This document shows, piece by piece, positions 17,901 to 27,382 of a stretch of 64,000 bases of DNA. The notes under the pieces are model-generated. The model was not told where the DNA came from, ran no database searches, and was given only the letters and a program-made list of their open reading frames with translations. The stretch's first letter is position 1; each line of letters opens with the position of its first letter. The position numbers were made by a program, and so were the translations under genes. The DNA is from Pythium myriotylum (Eukaryota; Oomycota; Peronosporomycetes; Pythiales; Pythiaceae), in contig JALJCQ010000004.1 in assembly GCA_023091665.1 (NCBI GenBank), positions 372,001-436,000 of the forward strand. The letters run 5' to 3'.

Positions 17901-20503
17901 AAGTTGGCGCTTTCGGCTTTGGTCTCGAGTACCTCAAAGTGCAGCTCCTGCACCGTGACGAAGCGCTCGGATACGTGCCCAAGCAGTCGTATATCGAGGA
18001 TCGATGGAACCAGCTTGATCTCTTCTTGCTCGTGCTCACTGTCGCCGACGAAGCCATCTCCCACGCGAGCGACTCGGTCAGCGCTGCGCGTATGTTTCGT
18101 GCTGGGCGAGTGCTTCGACCGCTCCGCATCCTCAACCACCACCACGAAATGAAGCTCATCCTGAGCGCCGTGGCGCAGTCACTACCGCATGTGGGCAACG
18201 TCTTTGGGCTCTGTGCGATCGTCTACGTCATCTTCGGCGTCCTCGGGCGCTCGCTCTTTAGCGGACTCTTCTTCTCCTGCAACGACGCGAGCGTTGCGAC
18301 GGAGGACGAGTGCGTCGGCTTCTTCACGGTCGAGGTCGACGGCGCACTGGCGTTGCAGGAGGCCACGGCCAAGTCGGTGCAGAGTGGCGAGATCCTCGTG
18401 CCGCGTGTCTGGCAGAACGCGCGCTTCTCGTTCGACAACATCGGCGCGGCGTTTCTCGCACTGCTCGAGATGACGTCGCTCAAGTGGATCGACAAAACCT
18501 TCGCGGCCATGGACATTCGCGGCGCTGGACGGCAGCCAGAGCAAGACCACGCGCCGTACTACGCCGTGTTCTTCATCCTCTTTGTCTACATCGGCTCGCT
18601 CTTCGTGATCCGCCTCTTCGTTGGCGTGCTCGTCGAGCAGTTTCAGCGCAACAACGGCACGCAGATCCTCACCGAGTCGCAAAAGTCCTGGGTCGACCTC
18701 GAGAAGTTCGTACTGCTGCTCAAGCCGCTCAAGCGAATCCCGCGCCCACGGACCGCGCTACAGAACAAGCTCTACGATCTCTGCCAGCACCGGTACTTCG
18801 GGCGCGCGATCGCAGCCGCGATCCTGCTCAATGTCGCGCTGCTGCTCTTCAACAACGCCGGCGACGCCTCGACCACCGAGACGGCGTCATTCCAGGTCAT
18901 CGAGATGCTCTTCCTCGCTGTCTTCCTTACCGAGGGTACGCTCAAGTGCCTCGCGTTCCGCCACCACTACGTGCTCACGTCCACGGGTGCGTTTGAGCTG
19001 CTCATTCTCGGCGGCTCGCTCGCAGCCTACTCGCTCTCCACGGGCATCCACGGACTCATCCAGGCTGGCCGCATCTTCCGCGTCATGCGTGTGCTTCGCT
19101 TCGTGCGCCTCAACCGTGGCGTTTACGCTGTCTTCCAGACCTTCCGCGCGAGCATCAAGCCCATCGGCCACATCTTCTTCCTGCTTTTCATGATCTTCTT
19201 CATCTTCGCGGTCGTCGGGCGCCAGCTCTTCGGCGGCGTGCGCCTCGGCCCGAGCCTCAACCGTTTCTCCAACTTCCGCAGCTTCTCGTCCTCGTTCTTG
19301 CTGCTCTTCCAGATCATGGCCGGCGACGACTGGCACCTGACGATGACCGACTGCATGCTGGCCAAGCCCTTCTGCGTCGAGCGCAGCAACCCGGACACGG
19401 GCAAGTTCGAGTCGGACTGCGGCAGCCCGGTGGCCGCCGTGCTCTTCTTCGTCACCTACGTCACGCTCGTCGTCTTCTTCCTGCTCAACCTCTTCATCGC
19501 CGTCGTGCTCGAGAACTTTCGCAGCTGCTACTTGCAGGACGACGTCTGCCCCATCTCGCTCCAGGACTTCGAGAGCTACCGCGAGGTCTTCATGGAGTAC
19601 GACGTCCACAACACGGGCGCGTTCCCGCTCTGGCAGCTCGCGAGCTTCCTCGCAGATCTCCCGCCGGGCTTGCGCGTCGATCGCAAGCACCACCGCATGG
19701 CCTTCTTGCAGCTGCGCAGCCAGGCCCAGGCGCTGCTCGAGAGCTGGCAGCAGCAGCGCTGCAAGAGACCGTTCTTCAACGAGCTCCTGCGCATGCTCTG
19801 CATCCACCAGTTGGGCATCCGCTGTCTGCCCTACGAGCAGCAGCGCGACCGCGTCAAGCAGATCTTTATCTACCGCGCCAAGGTCGCCGACATGCTCGTC
19901 GAGTCGACCGTCAAGGGCTACGTGCAGCGCTGGCGCCTGCGCCGCGAGCGCGCCAAGCTCGACTCGATGCGACGCAAGATGGTGCCCGAGACCGCCGCCG
20001 TCCACGAGCTCGAACGCAGCGTCACGCGGCGAGCCTCGGGCGGCGTCGGCGACAACCTCGACGTGCTGGAAGCGATCAAGAGCGAGCACCGAACGAGGAC
20101 GCAACAGTCCGGGGAGATGGTCGTGGTCTCAGCAGCGATGACCGTGACGACGAGCGATGAGCAGCAGGGAGTCGGTGAGGAAGTCGAGGGGCGAGTGCGA
20201 CGCATGACGGCAACGTCGGTGGTGGCTGACGCGATCCTCACTGCGATGGCTGGGCCTGCGAAGGAGGAGCCGGCGCTCGAGTCGGACGAAGCCACGCCGA
20301 GCGACAAGCACCACCGTCATCATCACCATCATCATCATCATCGCCATCACCACAAGCATAAGAAGCAGAGGCACAAGGACAAACGCGACGTGGTCATACC
20401 CGACAACAGTGGCGAGCTCGTGGCCAAGAGCGTGGTTGACGAGCCGCTCCACGCACCGCGGCGGCTGCCAAAGATGGCCCACAAAGTCGTGCCGACGGGC
20501 TGA
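14957..20503 (+). CDS. four-domain voltage-gated cation channel
   Basis: 1848 aa from the ATG at 14957, chosen because the ATG at 14831 overlaps the RRP5 stop and gives an unlikely leader. There are four homologous six-helix repeats. S4 helices carry basic residues every third position: repeat I WRILRGLKTVR, II LRTLRVSRLMLK, III RMFRAGRVLRPLR, IV RIFRVMRVLRFVR. Pore loops read AQDGW (D352), TADQW (D758), TSLKW (K1176) and AGDDW (D1457-D1458). The lysine in repeat III is like Nav (DEKA) and NALCN (EEKE) rather than the EEEE ring of Ca2+ channels, but the Asp ring is unusual. Post-S6 segments end in LFIAVILENF-type motifs (I, II and IV). The C-terminal tail has a His-rich run near 20310-20350. 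Plasma-membrane cation channel; selectivity cannot be fixed by eye. Confidence 0.9.
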   Translation: MHEMASKASARVAVDGRGDGNDEPRPRGSGLYQSVVDAVVSEHEDDDKDRRRRRHRLSLEDQRTIRKTSLLLTRPTLLELVHSHREKTRLERLKDKYCPLPSSTPPRISETLTISVNTTTTNRETTRCWLRRQLKTRRFRAALYSVVLADVVALALDEGTGDRLTAFNAIDIVCTLLFIVEVFAKSTALGWFHGRDAFFAPKRRLVRLLNVLLLTLSLLSYALAYEWRILRGLKTVRCLTLYAGLRRILRSLARAIPFLANVATLALFFLFAFSIFGLEAYKGTFDQQCKWDSPVPANNESFWTALPRMYCSTNATCFAPSACGAVPPPSATVNFDSGLSALFLVFLVVAQDGWVSDIMEPVVEATSRFSALFFVAIVASMVFLVVNLFVAVITTSFMNFSVESSRERDVATGKGGGEATPTNGEGEEDDDDGVTCRGAMIKMDPLEEATRVSLIMGATLAIEESIQQQQPAAATDEPPSPTTFARLLARTHKFHSLHDLTADATRELIQHPSSVDELLLATSKRASGSPEAIPEHESIRHDDASPPARAKASPSLPTKADPAWFLSFQRVVLSKRFDDFFTACIVANTAFLLVEYRNMPAWVKTMLSVAEYLFGGLFFAEMVARMVALRGVRTYLRSTERFFDLVVVLGTSANMVLNNMPNVSFSSLNSISSLRTLRVSRLMLKWEGTRKLIESVLKSSRGVMDVVVFLILFQVVASILAMQLFGGSHMASDGETPRWNFDTFPRSFLTLLQVITADQWSSITYDAVNADDPHVLLVPFLIVIFIIGQYVLLNLFIAVILENFSISEEEAYQLQLEQIIAIPKELDIYEKIEEEGVRAFGEMEQLDNVSNVKLRMFLGLDADAREDNEGEKGSYDGRSGERSGLFASLSSMGKHQRPRHRAAKPPASGFVVLARRCCRRFVRHMAFRRLVQLMILVSCVTLMLDDPHPEIQSEPPSDTWVFALSVCNRVALGVFVVEFMAKVGAFGFGLEYLKVQLLHRDEALGYVPKQSYIEDRWNQLDLFLLVLTVADEAISHASDSVSAARMFRAGRVLRPLRILNHHHEMKLILSAVAQSLPHVGNVFGLCAIVYVIFGVLGRSLFSGLFFSCNDASVATEDECVGFFTVEVDGALALQEATAKSVQSGEILVPRVWQNARFSFDNIGAAFLALLEMTSLKWIDKTFAAMDIRGAGRQPEQDHAPYYAVFFILFVYIGSLFVIRLFVGVLVEQFQRNNGTQILTESQKSWVDLEKFVLLLKPLKRIPRPRTALQNKLYDLCQHRYFGRAIAAAILLNVALLLFNNAGDASTTETASFQVIEMLFLAVFLTEGTLKCLAFRHHYVLTSTGAFELLILGGSLAAYSLSTGIHGLIQAGRIFRVMRVLRFVRLNRGVYAVFQTFRASIKPIGHIFFLLFMIFFIFAVVGRQLFGGVRLGPSLNRFSNFRSFSSSFLLLFQIMAGDDWHLTMTDCMLAKPFCVERSNPDTGKFESDCGSPVAAVLFFVTYVTLVVFFLLNLFIAVVLENFRSCYLQDDVCPISLQDFESYREVFMEYDVHNTGAFPLWQLASFLADLPPGLRVDRKHHRMAFLQLRSQAQALLESWQQQRCKRPFFNELLRMLCIHQLGIRCLPYEQQRDRVKQIFIYRAKVADMLVESTVKGYVQRWRLRRERAKLDSMRRKMVPETAAVHELERSVTRRASGGVGDNLDVLEAIKSEHRTRTQQSGEMVVVSAAMTVTTSDEQQGVGEEVEGRVRRMTATSVVADAILTAMAGPAKEEPALESDEATPSDKHHRHHHHHHHHRHHHKHKKQRHKDKRDVVIPDNSGELVAKSVVDEPLHAPRRLPKMAHKVVPTG

Positions 20504-20538
20504 AGAGAAGCGACGAGGTGTATTCAACGAAAACAAGC

Positions 20539-22455
20539 TCAGAGCTCAGCGAAAGAACGGATCTCCTGGAAGCCGTGGTCCGTGGGCAGCGGCGCGTTGC
20601 CCGGGCGCACCGAGAGCGCGACGTCGAGCCCGGCGGCGGCCGCGGCTTCGGCCTCCTGGATCACGTCGGTCACGAAGAGCACGTCCTTGCCGCTGTCGAC
20701 GCCGAGGCTCGCGAGGATCTCGGTGTAGCTCGCAGTCTCGCGCTTGTGGCCGACCTTGGTGTCGAAGTAGACGCTGAGGAAGCGGCGCAGGTCGCCCTGG
20801 TTCGAGTACTTGAAGAGCGACTTTTGCGCGGCACGCGAGCCCGACGAGTAGATGCCCACGCGCACGTGGTGGCGCTCCATGCGCGCGAGGAAGACCGGCA
20901 CGTCGTCGTAGACGAGCGACTTGAGCTCGCCGCTCTCGTAGCCCTGGTCCCAGAGGTAGCCCTGGAGCTGCTTGAGCGCGCCGATCTTGCGGTCCGCGGC
21001 GATGTTGTAGTGCACGTAGCCCACGAGCGCGCGCAGCACGTCGTCCGAGAGCTCGAGCCCGTCGACGAGCGGCGGCACGTCGAGTCCGTCGGCGGCGTCG
21101 CGCGTGTGCTGCTCCCGGAGCGCCGCGACGGTCTGCTGTGTGCGAGGCTCGAGCCAGGTCTCGCGCAGGAAGGCCTCGGCGCGGTCGCGCGCGAACGGGA
21201 AGAGCACGTCGTGCACGAACGTGATGGGCGTGGTCGTGCCTTCGATGTCGAGCAGCACGTACTGGTGCTGCTCGGCGCGGGACGGCGCGACGGGCTCGCC
21301 CGTGACGCAGCACGGCGCTCCTTCTTCTTGCTCGACGCGTGCTCGCTTGCGACTGGTCTCGACGCGCGGCGGCGCGCGCATGAAGTCGACGCCGAGTCGC
21401 CGCATCTCGAGCGCCGTCTCGAAGAGGTAGTGGAGGCACTCGCCGTGGCGCTTGGCGGCCTCCCACGAGTCTCCCCAGACGTAGATGCCGTGGCGTCGCA
21501 CGAGCACGGCGTGGGCCGTCGGGTACTTGAGGATGGCGTCTTCCAGCGCGTCGGCGAGCTCGCTCTCGCGCGCCGTGTTCTCGATGATGGGCACGACGAG
21601 CTCGTCGTGGTAGCCAAAGCCGGCGAGGCCCTTGATCATCTCCTGGTGCGTGATGCGGAACTCGCGCTGGCCGTCGCAGAGCGCCGTGATGAGGTTGCTC
21701 GAGAGCCCGTGGCTGTGGAGCACGGCGCCGGCGCCGCGCAGGCGGTAGGCGTGCAAGAAGAGCGGCGAGCAGTCCGAGAGCTTGGGCACTTTGGCCTGGC
21801 CGGGCTTTTGCTGCGGCGCGTCGAGGATCGAGCCGGCGAGGTCGAGCATGTAGAGCTCGTCGGCTTGGATGCGTTCCTTGGAGACGCCCGAGGGCGTCAT
21901 GTAGATGCGGCTGCCCCGGCGGATGGAGATGCTGCCGCCCGTGCCCGTGACCCAGCCGAGCGCGTAGAACTGGCGGCAGAGCTCGCAGATGAGCTCGCGG
22001 AAGCCGTGGTACGAGATGGTCTCGAGAGCATCGGAAGGCCTGGCGAAGCGCGCCAGCGTGGTCGTGGTTGTGGAACAAGAACCGAGTTGCGCGCGAACCA
22101 CGACGGGAACACTGGACGCGAGGCTCGCGTCCGCGACGAAGCGGCGCGAGACGTCCGGAGCGAGCGAGAGCGCCACGCCCGGAGTTAACAGCGAGCGGAT
22201 CCACGCGTCCGCGCTGTCGCGCACGTCCAGGAAGACGCGTCCGGAGGTTACGGTGTACGTGGCGGCCGCCGAGCGCGTGTGCTCGAGCTGGAACTCGGGC
22301 GAGAGGACGGCGGCCGCGGCGTCCGCAGCGTCGGCCGCGCGCGCCGAGACGCCGATCTCGCGCAGGATCGCGAGGCTCGCGCGCTCGCGCAGGCTGTCGA
22401 GGAAGCGCGGCTGCAGCGCGTGCTCGAGGTCCGAGGGCGGCGACGAGTTGAGCAT
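20539..22455 (-). CDS. methylthioribulose-1-phosphate dehydratase / enolase-phosphatase fusion (DEP1-like)
   Basis: 638 aa from the ATG at 22453-22455; an in-frame ATG at 22569 would add 38 unconserved residues. Residues ~140-370 are a class II aldolase-fold dehydratase (MtnB): FYALGWVTGTGGSISIRRG, the HSHG zinc ligand region, and RRHGIYVWG with further His ligands. From ~395 to the end is a HAD enolase-phosphatase (MtnC/E1) with DIEGTTTPITF (nucleophile Asp), YSSGSRAAQ (motif II), VGHKRETASY (motif III Lys) and FVTDVIQEAEAA (motif IV). Together they catalyse two consecutive steps of the methionine salvage pathway, as in plant DEP1. About 140 N-terminal residues precede the first domain and are not recognised. 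The gene converges on the channel gene with only 35 bp between stops. Confidence 0.92.
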   Translation of the reverse strand: MLNSSPPSDLEHALQPRFLDSLRERASLAILREIGVSARAADAADAAAAVLSPEFQLEHTRSAAATYTVTSGRVFLDVRDSADAWIRSLLTPGVALSLAPDVSRRFVADASLASSVPVVVRAQLGSCSTTTTTLARFARPSDALETISYHGFRELICELCRQFYALGWVTGTGGSISIRRGSRIYMTPSGVSKERIQADELYMLDLAGSILDAPQQKPGQAKVPKLSDCSPLFLHAYRLRGAGAVLHSHGLSSNLITALCDGQREFRITHQEMIKGLAGFGYHDELVVPIIENTARESELADALEDAILKYPTAHAVLVRRHGIYVWGDSWEAAKRHGECLHYLFETALEMRRLGVDFMRAPPRVETSRKRARVEQEEGAPCCVTGEPVAPSRAEQHQYVLLDIEGTTTPITFVHDVLFPFARDRAEAFLRETWLEPRTQQTVAALREQHTRDAADGLDVPPLVDGLELSDDVLRALVGYVHYNIAADRKIGALKQLQGYLWDQGYESGELKSLVYDDVPVFLARMERHHVRVGIYSSGSRAAQKSLFKYSNQGDLRRFLSVYFDTKVGHKRETASYTEILASLGVDSGKDVLFVTDVIQEAEAAAAAGLDVALSVRPGNAPLPTDHGFQEIRSFAEL

Positions 22456-23051
22456 GGCGGGCGGGAGGCGGGTGGGCGGATGATGGCGCCGGCCGCACGG
22501 ATGGATTGGGTCCAGTCGCAGCGATTGGTTCCAGCGGGGCCCAATGAAAAGGACGAGCGGACCGAACATTGGCCCAATCCGAGAGAGCGCGCGCTCTTGC
22601 TGTCAAAATCAAATCCCAATAATAATTGCAAGCAAAAAAAAAAAACGTTCCCCCCAATAAATATATTGTGATTACGACCTGCGGAAGCGGATGCCCCTCT
22701 GCTGCGTCATATGCGAAGTTGGGGCATGCGGGATGGAGGGTTATCTAGCCATGTGGGGTTTCTCTGGCTTGAACTATCGCCTTTGACGGGATCTCGCCAT
22801 CAGCGAGCGACGCGCAAGCCCGAGCGATCGATCGCGCCGCCTCCCCTCGCGGTCCCCCCTGTATATGCTCGTCTAGACGCCTCGCCATCTCTCGCAGAGA
22901 CGCGCTTGTCCTCGGTTAGTCTCGGGACAGAGAAGAGAACGACCCCACGATGTCGTCGCTATGGCGGTGCGTCTAACACCTCGCGGCCGTTGGGCCGATC
23001 GATCGACGGCGTCTAACGTTATGTTGCGGCAGCACCCAGTCGTCGCGCAAG
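22456..23051. promoter_or_regulatory. divergent promoter region between DEP1-like gene and copy A
   Basis: About 600 bp shared by two divergent genes. Near the DEP1 side several CCAAT/ATTGG boxes cluster between about 22500 and 22580 (GATTGGGTCC, GATTGGTTCC, CCCAATG, CATTGGCCCAAT). An A-tract at 22636-22647 and an AT-rich patch (22655-22670) mark the middle. No coding potential recognised. Confidence 0.5.
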
Positions 23052-25352
23052 ATGTCCAGCAAGGAACAGGAGCAGGACGACGAGAAGAACCCCAAGCTCC
23101 CGCCCGGCTGGACGCGCAAGGAGAGCAAGACGCAGAAGGGCCGCTACTACTACATCTCGCCGAGCGGTAAGACCCAGTGGGTGCCGCCCGTGCCGGCGGC
23201 GGCGTCGCCCAGCCCCGCGCCCTCCAAGGCCTCGACGGCCTCGACCGCGTCTACGGCAGCGGCCGCCGCGGCTGCCGCCGTGGCCAAGCGAGAGAAAGGT
23301 GCGCTTAAGTTGCTTGTCCTCTCCTAACAACGCGGCGTCTAACCGTGGTCGTGGTCGTGGTTAGTCCAAATCCAGTACAACTGGGTCCACGAGATTGAGA
23401 TTGAGTTTGGCGAGGGCCGTCTCGGCGTGAGTCTCCGTGAAGTCCGACAGCTCGACAGCATCCCGTACCCGCAGTTCCAAGCCGAGGTCGACGACCTGCC
23501 CAAGGTCAATGGCAAGGCCGGGCCGGCTGAGCTCTACAACTGGAGCGTCAAGCCCCACAAACGCCTCACGATCGGCATGAGAATCACGTTCATCGAAGGC
23601 ACGTCGCTCGCGGGCTTCACGTACAAAGAGGTCGTGGACAAGCTCAAGAAGGCCTCACGGCCCGTCAAGCTCAGGTTCGCCGACGTGGATCAAGGCACGG
23701 CCGAGGACAACCCAGAGGCCGTGAAACGGCTCGAACAGCAAGATAAGCCGGCAGCGCCCAAGCCGTCCAAGTACCTCGAGCAGAAGCAGGCCTACACACG
23801 CGTGCTGGTCACAAGCGAGCTCCACACGGAACTGTGGACCATCGAGACGAAGAAGCTCGACCGACAGATGAACGTGCTGAATAAAAAATGGGAGACTGTC
23901 TCGACTGAGTTTGACGTGCTCAATGCGCGTCGTGTCGAGCTCCAGAAAGACCACGACAAGCTGCTGGACGAGAAACGCCATTACTCGGAGATGATCAAGC
24001 AACTCAAGAAGCAAGAGACCCACGAGGTGGGCAACCCAGAATTCATCAAAGCCAACGAACTCGCGAAGCGCCACGCCGAGCTCACAGAAGACATCAATAA
24101 GATGGGCTCGGGCAACAAGCGGTTACGGAAAGAACGCGTGACACTACAAACCACGCTCGACGAGCTCGAGAACGAGCTCTCTAAACTCGGCAAGAACGAA
24201 GAGGAGGACAAGACCAATGACGACGATCTCTTCTTTGGTCTCGACCCGAACGCACCGCCCGCCGAGCAGCTCGCTGCGATCCGCAAGAAAATGCGGTTTA
24301 TGGACGACGAGCTCATCAAGGAGCAGCGCAAAACAGCCCGCGTCGAAAAAGAAATGGAGCAGCTCAACCGCCATCTGGCCAAGCTCTCAGGGTCATCGTC
24401 ATCGTCGTCGTCGAGTTCGTCCTCGACGACAACATCATCTTCTACGTCGTCGTCGTCGTCAGGGCGGCCGAAAGGTGACGCGCGGGACCGAGATAACGCC
24501 AAGCCTGGTGATGCTGCGACGCCAGCGCGTGACAGTGGGAGGTCGAACGAGCTCCCGACCGACGTCGCCGGCCTCGAGTTGCGGATCCTCGATCTCAAAA
24601 AGAAGCAGCGCGCGTACGTGTCAGCCATTACGAAGGCCAAGCAGAGCGGCGACAAAGAAAGCGCGCGCGATGCGGACAAGAAGCGCAGAGCCGTCAAAGA
24701 AGAGCTTGCACGCGCACAAGATGCTCTCAACGCACTCAAGGCCGCAGCCGCCGACGACCGAGGGGAGCCAGCGCCACGATCAGCACGCAAAGAGGCGGCG
24801 CCTGGCAGACAGCCGCCCAAGGTCGTATCTCCCCAAGAATCACAAGCATCGAAGACCACGAAGAAGCAGCAGCAGCAACACCAGAAGGAAGACAAGATGC
24901 CGACCCTCGCGGGCTTCCTCGACAAGGGCCCGACCGAGTGGAGTGGCAAGGGTCTCATCCGCAAGGCTAAGACGATGCGTGGCGCGCGTGAACGTTGGTG
25001 CGAGATCTGCCCCGATGGTCGTCTGAGGTACTACAAGCGCCGTGGCGACACTGAGGTCCGTGGTGAGATCGACCTGAACGACGCCAGTTTCGAGGTCACG
25101 TGCCACGACCTGAAGCGCGGCAACGAGTTCGTGCTGTGTACGTCAGACCAGCAGTCGCACTTCTTCACGAAGAGCTCCGAGGAGCTCCAGATCTGGGTGC
25201 GCACTCTGCGTGCTGCCAACTCGTACTTGCGAACGAACAAGCATCTGGACGCCATCGCCGGCAAGCTGGACGCGGCCGAGCGACGACACGGCGGGCGAGG
25301 AGCACCCGAGGACGACGAGCAGTTTTACGGTCGCGCGACACTGGGTTTCTAG
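23052..25352 (+). CDS. WW-PDZ-coiled-coil-PH scaffold protein (copy A)
   Basis: Two exons, 23052-23298 and 23365-25352, joined over a 66-bp intron (GTGCGC to TTAG, with CTAAC branch-like sites); 744 aa. Residues 15-46 form a WW domain (LPPGW to QWVPP, W20 and W43). Residues ~90-190 form a PDZ-like domain that starts EIEFGEGRLGVSL and ends RPVKLRFADV. Residues ~235-430 are coiled coil. A poly-Ser linker and a Lys/Glu-rich helical segment (RILDLKKKQRAY) follow. Residues ~594-700 are a PH domain (TLAGFLDKGPTEWSG, RWCEICPDGRLRYYKR, final-helix Trp in LQIWVRTLRAAN). A cytosolic adaptor that could bind proline-rich ligands, a C-terminal peptide and phosphoinositides. It is the apparent donor of the C-terminal half of copies B-F. 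Confidence 0.85.
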
Positions 25353-25545
25353 AGCAACGTGCGTGTGTATGGAATTGGAACAACATGGAACCGATGTGGA
25401 TGAATGCAAACGTGACGTACCTGTTATCGTCGGGATGGCATGGCAGTAGTGGAATGGTACAGAGAACAACAGCGGCTGGAAGGAAGCGGAAAGGACAAGG
25501 TGGCTTGCTAGGCGAACCGCTACGTACTTTACTCGTCTACAACGC

Positions 25546-25665
25546 GAAGTACCTGCCGTCGTCGCCCTGGGTCTGGCGGCGGTCGCCGGTCCACTCACTG
25601 GCCACTCTCGAGCTGGCTCGTGTTGCCAGACCAACGACTCGATCTGTCGTTCCTCAACCCAGCCT
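25546..25665 (-). pseudogene. ABC transporter 3'-end fossil behind copy A
   Basis: The plus strand (AAGTACCTGCCGTCGTCGCC onward) matches base by base the start of the ABC gene's 3' coding end at 47780-47900. Translated on the minus strand it is an out-of-frame version of the ABC C-terminus (SQLESGQWTGDRRQTQGDDG). About 120 bp survive, in the same convergent position relative to copy A as the intact ABC gene has to copy F. Confidence 0.75.
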
Positions 25666-26549
25666 ACTCAAACTCAGTAAGCCTCGGCAGCTATAGGGTC
25701 CGTTTGTGCGACGCGAGAGCTTCCCGACGAATATGATGACGACTGCGACGATCGAGACCGGCACCACGGGCCACTTGCCGTGTCTTGTGAAGTCGAGACC
25801 CACGCGTCATGGACGCACCATGCGAGTGGTGAACGAGCTCGAGTTGGAGCATACTGGAGGCCGGACGACCGTGCCTCGAGTCCTGACGATCTGCAGACGA
25901 CGACGTCGTCGACAAGGCCGCGGTGGTCGGACGCGCGTGTGTGGCAGGCTCGCTTCTGGTGTGGGCGGTCGACGGGGATGGAGATCGCGGCTCTCGCGTG
26001 TCTAGATTTTCCCGTGCCACTACGCAAATGCGTGAGCACGAGCTTTGTGGAGGAAGAGATCCTGGACGCGTTGGTTCTTGGTGGCCACGGATTCCTCTCA
26101 GTGTGGAGTTGAGGTGGGAGTCCTTCTGGTTGGACAAGGGCCACTCGGTCTCGTAGGGTTTTCAGGAATGCCAACACCGCTTCAACCACATACCTTCTGT
26201 TTCATCATGGCAGGATGTCATCACTGACGATCCGGTTGCATACTGGTATTAATAGCGTGTAGTAATCACCTACCGTTTTGACCACATCACAAAAGCGAAC
26301 CTACACAAGGGAGAAAAAATTGTTCGTCTGGAGTGATGAAGTCTGGAGTCTTCCTTCCTTGAAGAGCGATCCTGATCCGGTGAACACTGGAGAGCTTGTG
26401 CATCACGTCTGTGTCCGAGTTACATACCATGTTGAAGGGCGTGACAGACAGGGGATCTCAGTGGTTAAATCATGAGCATCCAGCGTTAGCCTGCGATGAC
26501 TCTTGGTGTCCGATGGTCATTAAGCAATTCGCCTCGCGAGTGAACAGCC
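25666..26549. other. mosaic 3' flank of copy A and upstream region of copy B
   Basis: The stretch 25690-25990 shares patchy similarity with 42680-42990 behind copy E. Shared items include GACGATCGAGACC and a GTGGTGAACGAGCTCGAG segment. The latter matches the ABC sequence encoding VVNEAESARTGG, but in the opposite orientation to the other fossils. ORFs on the minus strand (25674-26189) are not conserved. From about 26520 the leader shared by copies B-F begins (AATTCGCCTCGCGAGTGAAC). Confidence 0.5.
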
Positions 26550-27368
26550 ATGAAGCCCAAGTCGCACTGCAAGTCCCAGCAGCGCACCAAGTCCACGCAC
26601 GAGTCACGTTCTCTCTTCTGCGCCGAAACCGTCCTCGTCCTCGTCGACGTTGTCGCGCAAATGTTGGCGATTGCACTCATGCCCAAGTCCTACTTTGTGC
26701 CGGTGCCTGACGTTGCCACGCCAACGGAGGAACGCTTCTTCGCTGTGATGGACGTCGCCGTCTACACGCGCTACGTCTCCTCGGGCGCCATGCTCGTCTA
26801 CCTCGTCACGCTGGTCCTTCGGCTCCATGGCCTGCGCCCGGTTGCTCTCCGCTCCCGTTCCGACAGAGCAGACATCTTCGTCCTCCTCCTGCTGCTCGCC
26901 GGACTCACGGCGCGGTGGTACCCGGAGTACGAGGTCACGTCCGACATCAAGCAGTATGAGTTCGCCATCTCGCTCGGCTACCCCTGTTTACTTGCACTGC
27001 ATTTCATCCTCCGACCCAGCGCGGGTATGTTGTCCAACAGACTACGCAAAATCCACGCCAACCGCAATGGCGACCACATCCAGATCTCGATCGAGTTGTC
27101 AGATGCGTCGTTTGAGCGCAAACCCTCGACCGCACCGACCGCTTTCATTGCTCCTGCCTCACAACACGCCAATATCCTGTTTGGCGACGTGCAGCTCTAC
27201 ACGGCGGAGGACATCCCGGAAGCCGCCAAAGTGATCATACAGCAAGATAAACACACAGCGCTCAAGCCACCCAAGCACTTCGATCAGGAGGAGATCTACG
27301 AGCAAGTGCTGATCACGGGTGAGCTTCTTGCGGAGTTCTGGGCCATTGAGACGAAGAAGCTTGAGCGA

Positions 27369-27382
27369 CAGCTGTGCGCACT
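27369..27382 (+). repeat. target-site duplication, left
   Basis: CAGCTGTGCGCACT, identical to 29707-29720; one copy is present in the empty site of copy E at about 41310-41323. Confidence 0.9.

Noticed and set aside
20310..20350. CAT/CAC repeat as a mobile-element tail
   Set aside because: It is in frame in the channel gene and encodes a His-rich stretch.
20546..22657. 703-codon minus-strand ORF rich in Arg/Ala
   Set aside because: Shadow of the DEP1-like gene, whose frame has complete catalytic motifs.
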